Assembly: GCA_025455635.1 (NCBI GenBank)
Contig: JALOMF010000303.1
Span: forward strand, 1-6,057
Direction of reading: 5' to 3'
Length of the DNA: 6,057 bases
Source: Saprospiraceae bacterium
GTDB taxonomy: Bacteria > Bacteroidota > Bacteroidia > Chitinophagales > Saprospiraceae
Below are positions 1-5,370 of this stretch, piece after piece. Position numbers and translations under genes: made by a program. Under the pieces are notes generated by a model. The model was not told the DNA's origin. It was given only the letters and a program-made list of their open reading frames with translations, and searched no databases. How positions within the stretch are numbered: position 1 is the stretch's first letter; each line of letters opens with the position of its first letter.

Positions 1-898
1 GGCACTGAGGATGGCGGCCAGTGGGTTGGCAATGTCCTTCCCAGCGGCCTGCGGGTAGCTGCCGTGTATCGGTTCGAAGAGCGCCACTTTTGAGCCGACC
101 GAGGCCGAGGGCAACATGCCGAGCGAGCCCGCTAGCACACTGGCCTCGTCGCTGAGGATGTCGCCAAACATGTTCTCCGTCAGCACCACGTCGAAGCTGG
201 TGGGGAACTGGATGATTTGCATGGCAGCATTGTCCACGTACATCCAATCGAGCTGCACGTCGGGGTACTCGGCAGCACCAAGGTCGAAGACGATTTTCCG
301 CCAAAAACGGCTGGTTTCCAACACGTTGGCCTTGTCCACGAGGGTCAGTTTGTTGCGGCGCAGACGGGCGTACTCGAAGGCCAGCCGGGCGATGCGCTCG
401 ACTTCTACTTTGGTGTAAACGCAGTTGTCAAAAGCACTGTCCTCGGTCTTGCCTTTTTCCCCGAAATAGATGCCGCCTGTCAGTTGTCAGTTCCCGGAAG
501 ATGACGAAGTCCACGCCCCGGATTTTCTCCTCGCGCAGCGGGGAGAGGTGGGCGAGGTTGTCATAGACCGTCACCGGACGGATATTGGCGAAGAGGCCGA
601 GGCTTTTGCGCAAGCGCAAGAGTCCCTGTTCGGGGCGTACCTTGGCCGTCGGGTCGTTGTCGAAACGGGGGTGGCCGATGGCACCGAACAGGATGGCGTC
701 AGCGGCCATGCAGGTGTCCAAGGTCGCCTGCGGCAATGGGTCGCCGTGCTTGTCAATGGCGATGGCCCCCATGTCGGCGAAGTGGCAATCGAAGCGATGG
801 CCGAAGGTCTTTTCGACGGTTCGGAGCACTTTCAGCGCTTGGTCGGTGACTTCTGGGCCGATGCCGTCGCCGGGGAGTATTGCTAGGTTGAAATTCAT
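1..898 (-). pseudogene. leuB: 3-isopropylmalate dehydrogenase LeuB, frameshifted by a 7-bp duplication and cut by the window edge
   Basis: LeuB oxidatively decarboxylates 3-isopropylmalate with NAD+ in the cytoplasm, the third committed step of leucine synthesis. The N-terminus (MNFNLAILPGDGIGPEV) and the substrate arginines R97, R107 and R135 (in FRELT) are in frame from ATG 898. The frame then breaks and stops at 430-428 after 156 codons. The cause is a perfect tandem repeat of 7 bases at 478-491. Deleting one copy gives FREL-TGGIYFGEKGKTED and an open frame to position 1. In that corrected numbering I see catalytic Y142 and K187 (LVDKAN), metal-binding D220, D244 and D248 (GDILSDE), and the EPIHGS nucleotide-binding motif. 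About 297 residues are present of a usual 350-360, so roughly 60 lie outside the window. The downstream part shows no other damage, so the lesion is recent or a sequencing or assembly error. It is last of the visible operon genes, 111 bp after leuD. Confidence 0.9.
478..491. repeat. 7-bp perfect tandem duplication inside leuB
   Basis: TGTCAGT occurs at 478-484 and again at 485-491 (ACTGACA twice on the coding strand). It adds seven bases between the codons for FREL and GGIYF, shifting the leuB frame. A single copy would give the normal family sequence FRELTGG. Confidence 0.95.
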
Positions 899-934
899 TT
901 TTTGTTTACTAAAGTTTGTCTCAACTTCTGTGGT

Positions 935-1006
935 TCTCTGTGTCCTTGGTGCCTCCGTGTTGAATTTTTAACACAGAGGGTCGGAGGCCACGGAGGGACA
1001 CAGAGA
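935..1006. repeat. Long imperfect inverted repeat in the leuD-leuB gap
   Basis: The outer arms TCTCTGTGTCC (935-945) and GGACACAGAGA (996-1006) are perfect complements. Inside them, CCTCCGTGTT (952-961) faces AACACAGAGG (970-979) around an 8-base loop. That inner stem has one mismatch as DNA, which becomes a G-U pair in the leu mRNA (minus strand). The structure fills most of the 111-bp gap. No U-run follows it in the leu direction, so it is not a convincing terminator. It could be a processing or stability element, or a copy of a dispersed palindromic repeat. From memory, similar 'CTCTGTGTCC...CCTCCGTG' phrases recur between genes in many environmental bacteria. Confidence 0.75.
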
Positions 1007-1009
1007 TTT

Positions 1010-1621
1010 TTAGATTAAAACCTTTTTTGTAGCTCCTTCCCGCACCCGCTCAAATTCCTCAATCTCCCCCCTCAAGCTCAACAGGAAATCAATATCATCA
1101 TACCCATTTATCATACAAACCTTCCTAAAAGGGTCAATGTCAAACTGTTCCTCCCGTTCTGTGCCAGCAATGGCGATGGTCTGGTGCTCCAGGCTCACGA
1201 TGAACTTGGTCTGCGGGTCAGCCTCGATGGCTGTGAACATTTCATCCAAAAACGCTGGTGAAACCTGAACGGGCAGCAAGCCATTGTTCAGCGCATTTCC
1301 TCGAAAAATATCGGCGAAAAAGCTGCTGACCACGACCTTGAAACCGTAGTCCGTGAGCGACCAAGCGGCGTGTTCCCTGCTGCTGCCGCAACCGAAGTTC
1401 TTGCCCGCTACGAGGATTTTGCCGCTGTAGGTCGGGTTGTTCAGCACAAAATCGGCCTTGGGGCTGCCGTCGGGGTGGTAGCGCCAGTCCCGAAAAAGGT
1501 TGTCGCCAAAACCCTCCCTCGTCGTCGCTTTCAGGAAGCGGGCGGGGATGATTTGGTCGGTGTCCACGTCCTCCATGGGGAGGGGGACGGCGGTTGAAAG
1601 TATATGGGTGAATTTTTCCAT
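1010..1621 (-). CDS. leuD: 3-isopropylmalate dehydratase small subunit LeuD
   Basis: LeuD is the small (swivelling) subunit that joins LeuC to form isopropylmalate isomerase, which converts 2-isopropylmalate to 3-isopropylmalate in the cytoplasm. The 203-residue length matches the family (about 195-205). Visible hallmarks are VDTDQIIPARFL (residues 19-30), the flexible-loop signature GKNFGCGSSREHAAW (73-87), and FADIFRGNALNNGLLPV (102-118). The start at ATG 1621 gives the expected N-terminus MEKFTHILSTAVPLP. There is no Shine-Dalgarno sequence, as is usual in Bacteroidetes. The gene follows the AT-rich inserted gene by 59 bp and precedes leuB by 111 bp. In most leu operons leuD sits directly behind leuC; here the two are separated by about 610 bp. 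Confidence 0.97.
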   Translation of the reverse strand: MEKFTHILSTAVPLPMEDVDTDQIIPARFLKATTREGFGDNLFRDWRYHPDGSPKADFVLNNPTYSGKILVAGKNFGCGSSREHAAWSLTDYGFKVVVSSFFADIFRGNALNNGLLPVQVSPAFLDEMFTAIEADPQTKFIVSLEHQTIAIAGTEREEQFDIDPFRKVCMINGYDDIDFLLSLRGEIEEFERVREGATKKVLI

Positions 1622-1646
1622 TTTGCTTTATCATTCAAGCCACAAC

Positions 1647-1664
1647 TCGGTGATTACTCACCGA
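1647..1664 (-). other. Short perfect hairpin with GNRA-type tetraloop between the inserted gene and leuD
   Basis: On the leu mRNA strand the sequence is TCGGTGA-GTAA-TCACCGA: a perfect 7-bp stem closed by GUAA, which fits the stable GNRA loop class. It lies 26 bases before the leuD start codon. No U-run follows on either strand, so it is not an intrinsic terminator. An RNA-processing or stability role is possible but only inferred. Confidence 0.55.
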
Positions 1665-1680
1665 ATTAAAAGTTTGAAAG

Positions 1681-2202
1681 TTATCTACGTTGATACTTTG
1701 GCGATAGTTTGAGGTCGAGAAATTCAGAGAGAAACCTATTTATTTGATAAAAAACCTTATCAAATCTATTCCACAGCAAAGGGTCCTTCCTACCATGAAA
1801 TAGATTACACCTGAACTTAAATATCACCAACAATACGAACTTTAGTTTTTCGCTTTCAAGCGGCTTTGTTTTCTGTAGTATAGCTCGTAGCTGTTGGCTC
1901 AGTTGTGGGTCGAATTTCAAATTTTTATAAAAAGTGGTGGTCTCACCATGTTGAAAATATCGATTATGGAGAAAGCCATAAATACCATCAACACCAATTT
2001 TTGAAACCGGAAAGCTTGTGGATAGCTCAATCAACTGCTCATTGTAGGGCTTATTTGTTCTGCTATCTTTAAGATACTCTGATTCGAAAATTGACCATAA
2101 CCAAACAAACCCGAGCGAGTTATTCGTCTCGTCTAAATTTTTAGCGTTTGGGCTCAGACCAAAGTACTTCTTTACCCAAAATTTGATGTCAAATTCAGTC
2201 AT
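1681..2202 (-). CDS. AT-rich small protein with possible HEPN domain, inserted between leuC and leuD
   Basis: This encodes a 173-residue soluble protein with no signal peptide and no obvious membrane segment. I do not recognise the exact family. Residues 120-138 form a hydrophobic helix followed by FKFRCNLFHGRK. The R131-x4-H136 spacing and the 'R-N-LFHG' look match the R-x4-6-H motif of HEPN domains, known in RNase toxins, abortive-infection proteins and tRNA- or RNA-binding partners. The N-terminal half has aromatic-rich helices (FVWLWSIFE, 32-40). Sampled lines here are about a third G+C, against up to about 70% in leuC, which suggests recent acquisition. It lies 32 bp after leuC and 59 bp before leuD on the same strand, so it is probably co-transcribed. 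No antitoxin-like partner such as an MNT nucleotidyltransferase is adjacent. A role in leucine synthesis is unlikely. The HEPN assignment is inferred from one motif. Confidence 0.8.
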   Translation of the reverse strand: MTEFDIKFWVKKYFGLSPNAKNLDETNNSLGFVWLWSIFESEYLKDSRTNKPYNEQLIELSTSFPVSKIGVDGIYGFLHNRYFQHGETTTFYKNLKFDPQLSQQLRAILQKTKPLESEKLKFVLLVIFKFRCNLFHGRKDPLLWNRFDKVFYQINRFLSEFLDLKLSPKYQRR

Positions 2203-2214
2203 CGCTTTTTAACA

Positions 2215-2222
2215 CAAATCTA
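2215..2222 (-). promoter_or_regulatory. Possible -7 box (TAGATTTG) in front of the inserted gene
   Basis: The minus strand reads TAGATTTG, matching the Bacteroidetes -7 consensus TAnnTTTG, 12 bases before the ATG at 2202. No good -33 TTTG lies at the usual spacing upstream, and transcription from here would leave almost no leader. The same 8-mer occurs inside the gene at 1761-1768, so chance in AT-rich DNA is a real alternative. Confidence 0.22.
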
Positions 2223-2234
2223 TTCATTCGTACT

Positions 2235-3629
2235 TTAATTTGTTGCCCTCACATCCACAATCCTCCCCGCCACCGCCGCAGCCACCGCCGTCAACGGACT
2301 CGCCAAAATCGTCCTCGCTCCAGGCCCTTGCCGACCCTCAAAATTTCGGTTGCTGGTGCTCACGCAATACTCGCCCGCAGGCACTTTGTCCTCGTTCATG
2401 CCGAGGCAGGCGGAGCAGCCCGGCTCCCGGAACTCGAAACCTGCGGCGATAAAGATTTTGTCCAATCCCTCGGCCATGGCCTTTGCCTCGACTTGCTTGC
2501 TGCCGGGCACTATCATGGCCGTGACGTGCGGGGCCTTTTGTTTGCCCTGCACAAATTTCGCCGCCAGGCGCAAATCCTCGATGCGGCTGTTGGTGCAGGA
2601 GCCGATGAAGACGTGGTGGATGGGCTTGCCCAGCAGGTTTTCGCCAGCGGTGAAGCCCATGTAGCCGAGCGATTTTTCAAAGGACGCCAAGCTGTCGCCG
2701 GGCGTTGGTGCGGTCGGGATAGCCTCGTCCACGGGCACGCCCATGCCGGGATTGGTGCCGTAGGTAATCATCGGGGCGATGTCCTCCGCCCGGTAGTGGT
2801 ATTCCTTGTCGAAAACGGCCTCGGGGTCGCTGTAGAGTTCCCTCCATTTTGCGACAGCAGCCTCAAAAGCTGCGCCCTGTGGCGCAAACTCCCGGCCACG
2901 CACATACTCGAAAGTGGTCTCGTCGGGGGCGATGAGGCCGCCACGGGCACCCATTTCGATGCTCATATTGCAGATAGTCATGCGGGCCTCCATCGAAAGG
3001 GAACGGATGGCGCTGCCGGCGTACTCGACGAAATAGCCCGTTCCGCCGGCGGCGCTGAGTTTGGATATGATGTAAAGGATGATGTCCTTGGAAACGACGC
3101 CCTCGGCCAGCTCGCCGTCCACCGTGATGCGCATGCGCTTGGGGCGCTTGAGCAGCAGGCATTGCGAAGCCAAAACCTGCTCCACCTGACTGGTGCCGAT
3201 GCCGAAGGCGATGGTGCCGAATGCCCCGTGGGTGCTGGTATGGCTGTCGCCGCAAACGATGGTCATGCCCGGCTGCGTGATGCCGAGTTCCGGCCCGATG
3301 ACGTGGACGATGCCCTGCCAGCGGTGGCCGAGGCCGTAGAGGTCAACGCCGAACTCGTTGCAGTTCTCGGTTAGTTTGTCCACTTGGAAGCGGCTCAGCG
3401 GCTCAACGATGGGCAAGTGCTGGTTCAGCGTCGGCACGTTGTGGTCGGCGGTGGCGACGGTGTTTTTAGTCCTGAAAACGGGTATGTTGCGCTGGCGCAA
3501 ACCGTCGAACGCCTGCGGGCTCGTCACTTCGTGGATGAAGTGCCGGTCGATGTACAGGACGTCCTGCCCGCCCTCGACGGGCTTGACGATGTGGGAGTCC
3601 CAGATTTTATCGAAAAGTGTTTTTGACAT
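2235..3629 (-). CDS. leuC: 3-isopropylmalate dehydratase large subunit LeuC
   Basis: LeuC carries the [4Fe-4S] cluster of isopropylmalate isomerase and works with LeuD. The start chosen is ATG 3629, giving MSKTLFDKIWDSHIV and 464 residues, which matches the family (about 465). A longer in-frame GTG at 3716 adds 29 residues that read through a repeat unit and have no family counterpart. Cluster-ligand cysteines are C345 (FIGSCTNSRIEDL), C405 and C408 (EPGCSACLGMN). Other aconitase-family motifs are present: CGDSHTSTHGAFGTIAFGIGTS (126-147) and EMGARGGLIAPDETTF (225-240). The C-terminal NRNFEGRQG (428-436) is also typical. The frame is intact. leuA ends 225 bp upstream, across a structured repeat region. 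The 32 bp after the TAA stop lead to the AT-rich gene, so LeuC and LeuD are not directly coupled as in most leu operons. Confidence 0.97.
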   Translation of the reverse strand: MSKTLFDKIWDSHIVKPVEGGQDVLYIDRHFIHEVTSPQAFDGLRQRNIPVFRTKNTVATADHNVPTLNQHLPIVEPLSRFQVDKLTENCNEFGVDLYGLGHRWQGIVHVIGPELGITQPGMTIVCGDSHTSTHGAFGTIAFGIGTSQVEQVLASQCLLLKRPKRMRITVDGELAEGVVSKDIILYIISKLSAAGGTGYFVEYAGSAIRSLSMEARMTICNMSIEMGARGGLIAPDETTFEYVRGREFAPQGAAFEAAVAKWRELYSDPEAVFDKEYHYRAEDIAPMITYGTNPGMGVPVDEAIPTAPTPGDSLASFEKSLGYMGFTAGENLLGKPIHHVFIGSCTNSRIEDLRLAAKFVQGKQKAPHVTAMIVPGSKQVEAKAMAEGLDKIFIAAGFEFREPGCSACLGMNEDKVPAGEYCVSTSNRNFEGRQGPGARTILASPLTAVAAAVAGRIVDVRATN

Positions 3630-3634
3630 TTTTG

Positions 3635-3670
3635 GTTGATAAAAAGTTGATTTGGTTGATAAGGGTTGAT
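3635..3670. repeat. Four short GTTGAT repeats just before leuC
   Basis: GTTGAT occurs at 3635, 3646, 3655 and 3665 (ATCAAC on the leu mRNA strand), spaced 9-11 bases apart, in the leader just ahead of the leuC ATG. It may be simple low-complexity sequence. The roughly helical spacing would also suit a DNA-binding protein, but nothing else supports that. Confidence 0.4.
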
Positions 3671-3688
3671 GGTAGCTGGTTTTGCGAA

Positions 3689-3857
3689 TGAGGTGACATC
3701 TTTTTGCCCGCTCCACATTTCAATTTCCATTGGTCTTTTAAGGGCAAAAAGGTGTCATCTCATGGGTGCCTTTCCGAGATATTTGAGATGACACCTTTTC
3801 GCCTGCCAACGTCTGGTAAAAATCAAGATTAGTTTCTGGCGAAAAGATGTCACCTCA
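3689..3857. repeat. Symmetric array of four 20-nt repeats, nested inverted pairs, leuA-leuC gap
   Basis: Four copies of TGAGRTGACAYCTTTTYGCC occur: A at 3689-3708 (plus), B at 3743-3762 (minus), C at 3784-3803 (plus) and D at 3838-3857 (minus). The A-B and C-D inner spacers are both exactly 34 bases and the B-C spacer is 21, so the 169-bp block is geometrically symmetric. A and D carry GGTGACATC; B and C carry GATGACACC. A-D and B-C therefore each form perfect 16-bp stems (3689-3704 with 3842-3857; 3747-3762 with 3784-3799). Neighbouring units can also pair, with two wobbles or mismatches. Unit D contains the leuA stop codon. No flanking target duplication and no transposase are seen. It could be a regulatory RNA fold, a protein-binding array, or an inverted duplication of a palindromic element. 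Confidence 0.9.
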
Positions 3858-5018
3858 AACTGCAACCGCTTCCCGCACCGGACTCAAAATCTCCATCAAA
3901 TCCTCGTCCCCAACCTCTTTCTTGCTATCCGCAACTTGCAAGAAAGTCACGTAAACCGAGTCCAGTTCATCCTTCGTCAAATTGACACCGAGGCATTTCG
4001 CACGGTAGGCCAAGGCTGCCCGACCGCTGCGGGCCGTGAGCACGATTTTCGAGTGGTCAACGCCGACTTCCAGCGGGTCAATGATTTCGTAGGTCTCCCG
4101 TTTTTTGATGACGCCGTCCTGGTGGATGCCGCTGCTGTGGGCGAAGGCGTTCGCCCCGACGATGGCCTTGTTCGGTTGCACGACGACGCCCATTTTCTCC
4201 GAAACTAACTGGCTGATGGGGTTCAGCAGGCGGGTATTGATGCCCGTGGTGTAGCCGAGGTCGGGGTGCTGGCGCAATATCATGACGACCTCCTCCAGCG
4301 AGGTGTTGCCCGCCCGCTCGCCGATGCCGTTGATGGTGCATTCGATTTGCCGGGCACCACCAATGACGCCGCTGATGGAATTGGCCGTGGCCAAACCGAG
4401 GTCGTTGTGGCAGTGCGTGGCAAGGATGGCCTTTTCGATGCCACGCACATTTTCATAGAGGTACTTGATTTTTGCGCCGTACTGTTCCGGCAGGCAGTAG
4501 CCCGTCGTGTCGGGGATGTTGAGCACGGTGGCCCCGGCCTTGATGGCGGCTTCGAGCACACGGGCTAGGAACTCGTTGTCGGCACGGCCAGCGTCCTCGG
4601 CATAGAATTCCACGTCCTCGACAAAGGATTTTGCGTATTTCACCGCAGCGGCGGCCCGGTAGAGGATGTCGTCCGGGGTGGTTTGCAGCTTGTAGCGGAT
4701 ATGCATTTCCGACACGCCGATGCCCGTGTGGATACGGGGCCGAACGGCACCTTCCAGCGATTCGGCGGCGGTTTTGATGTCCTTTTCGATGGCCCGGCTC
4801 AGTCCGCAGACTGTCGGTCGGCGCACGGCGTTGGCCACGAGGCGCACGGCCTCGAAATCGCCGGGACTGCTGATGGGGAAGCCCGCCTCGATGACGTCCA
4901 CGCCCAATTCTTCAAGCGCACGGGCGATTTCGATTTTTTGTACCGTGTTCAGCTTGCAGCCGGGCACTTGCTCGCCGTCGCGCAGCGTGGTGTCGAATAT
5001 TTGGATTTGGTTTGTCAT
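3855..5018 (-). CDS. leuA: 2-isopropylmalate synthase LeuA, short form without regulatory domain
   Basis: LeuA condenses acetyl-CoA with 2-oxoisovalerate, the first committed step to leucine, in the cytoplasm. The TIM-barrel catalytic domain is complete: FDTTLRDGEQVPG (8-20, with metal ligand D14 and R13), the metal-binding HCHND motif (202-206), NGIGERAGNTSLEEV (230-244) and the AFAHSSGIHQDG subdomain motif (291-302). The protein ends at residue 387. Classical LeuA proteins such as that of E. coli reach about 520 residues and carry a C-terminal leucine-binding domain, absent here. The end is a clean TGA, not a frameshift, and short LeuA forms are, as I recall, common in Bacteroidetes. Citramalate or homocitrate synthase is less likely given leuC, leuD and leuB downstream. 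The start at ATG 5018 gives the expected N-terminus. Confidence 0.95.
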   Translation of the reverse strand: MTNQIQIFDTTLRDGEQVPGCKLNTVQKIEIARALEELGVDVIEAGFPISSPGDFEAVRLVANAVRRPTVCGLSRAIEKDIKTAAESLEGAVRPRIHTGIGVSEMHIRYKLQTTPDDILYRAAAAVKYAKSFVEDVEFYAEDAGRADNEFLARVLEAAIKAGATVLNIPDTTGYCLPEQYGAKIKYLYENVRGIEKAILATHCHNDLGLATANSISGVIGGARQIECTINGIGERAGNTSLEEVVMILRQHPDLGYTTGINTRLLNPISQLVSEKMGVVVQPNKAIVGANAFAHSSGIHQDGVIKKRETYEIIDPLEVGVDHSKIVLTARSGRAALAYRAKCLGVNLTKDELDSVYVTFLQVADSKKEVGDEDLMEILSPVREAVAV

Positions 5019-5048
5019 TGCTTGATTGTTGGATTGCTAAATTGTTGG
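5017..5048 (-). repeat. Two 16-bp tandem repeats running into the leuA start codon
   Basis: ATTGCTTGATTGTTGG (5017-5032) and ATTGCTAAATTGTTGG (5033-5048) are adjacent direct repeats with two differences. On the leu strand the second copy ends in CAAT, and its final AT are the first two bases of the leuA ATG. Confidence 0.8.
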
Positions 5049-5086
5049 GGTCGCAGTGCTTTCAACAATCAAGCAATCCAACAATC
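5024..5086 (-). promoter_or_regulatory. Strong hairpin in the leuA 5' leader, ending 5 bases before the ATG
   Basis: Arms 5024-5047 and 5063-5086 are 24 nt each and complementary at 22 of 24 positions, around a 15-nt loop. In the leu transcript the stem ends five bases before the start codon, so it could hide the ribosome landing site. It is not followed by a U-run and is not a terminator. A regulatory role is inferred. The alternative is a dispersed intergenic repeat, since the arms are built from GATTGTTG and GATTGCTT words. Confidence 0.7.
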
Positions 5087-5110
5087 CCAACATTTCTCAT
5101 CTTTGAGTTT

Positions 5111-5118
5111 CAAAAGTA
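5111..5118 (-). promoter_or_regulatory. Candidate leuA promoter -7 box (TACTTTTG)
   Basis: The minus strand reads TACTTTTG, a match to the Bacteroidetes primary-sigma -7 consensus TAnnTTTG. Upstream, a TTG (in AACTTGATTTCC) lies about 25 bases away, longer than the usual spacing of about 19-21. Transcription would begin near 5104 and give a leader of about 85 nt that includes the whole 5024-5086 hairpin. Confidence 0.35.
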
Positions 5119-5241
5119 GCCCTATCCTACCCTGCTGGGAAATCAAGTTTTTGGCGTTCTCCTATTTCAAGCTAGTATCGATTTGATGCTATTTTATTGA
5201 AAATCAATTACTTAGAACGTTTTCATCTACGATGACAAATA

Positions 5242-5356
5242 CGCGAGGAGGATGGGACACAGATTGAACTGATTAGACTGATTTTAACAGATTTAACCTT
5301 AAAAAATCCGTGTTTATCTGTTAAATCATTTCAATCTGTGTCCCATTCTCCCCGCG
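5242..5356. repeat. 115-bp long inverted repeat ahead of the plus-strand gene
   Basis: The left arm 5242-5274 matches the reverse complement of the right arm 5324-5356 at 30 of 33 positions, including GATTGAA next to the core ATGGGACACA. After a 10-nt bulge (5275-5284), TAACAGAT (5285-5292) pairs with ATCTGTTA (5316-5323). The outer ends are CGCG on both sides. The right arm ends 14 bases before the GTG start of the next gene. No target-site duplication is evident. 'ACACAGATT...AATCTGTGT' phrases of this kind recur, from memory, in intergenic DNA of many environmental bacteria. It may be a non-autonomous palindromic element or a transcript hairpin. Confidence 0.85.
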
Positions 5357-5370
5357 AGCAATCGCAACCC

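Larger units (their letters stand above)
5019..5370. other. Divergent intergenic region between leuA and the plus-strand gene
   Basis: The 352 bp have no plausible gene. They contain the leuA leader hairpin (5024-5086), a possible leuA promoter box (5111-5118), a stretch of about 120 bp without evident structure (5119-5241), and a long inverted repeat (5242-5356). I found no leucine-rich leader peptide that would suggest classical attenuation. Confidence 0.7.

Noticed and set aside
428..500. Programmed ribosomal frameshift in leuB
   Set aside because: No slippery heptamer or downstream stimulator is evident, LeuB is not known to need one, and the exact tandem duplication explains the break fully.
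217..886. Plus-strand open frames opposite leuB (217-504 and 470-886)
   Set aside because: Both mirror leuB, whose family sequence is recognisable along the whole region on the minus strand.
1761..1768. TAGATTTG box as an internal leuD promoter
   Set aside because: It lies inside the coding region of the inserted gene in AT-rich DNA and has no properly spaced -33 element.
2328..3374. Long plus-strand open frame of 348 codons opposite leuC
   Set aside because: It lies wholly antisense to an intact leuC and arises from GC-rich codon use. The translation resembles no family and is low in complexity.
3630..3716. Longer LeuC start at GTG 3716
   Set aside because: The added 29 residues read through repeat unit A, have no counterpart in LeuC proteins, and the ATG at 3629 gives the usual length and N-terminus.
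3689..3857. CRISPR array
   Set aside because: Units alternate in orientation, spacers are of unequal length (34, 21, 34), there are only four copies, and no cas gene is present.
3689..3857. Insertion sequence or classical MITE
   Set aside because: No transposase and no flanking target duplication that I can see. An element of unknown type is still possible.
4683..5186. Plus-strand open frame antisense to leuA extending into the intergenic region
   Set aside because: Most of it mirrors leuA, and its tail runs through the inverted repeat at 5024-5086. No independent coding evidence.
5019..5240. Leucine-rich leader peptide attenuator upstream of leuA
   Set aside because: No short frame with clustered leucine codons followed by a terminator hairpin and U-run was found.
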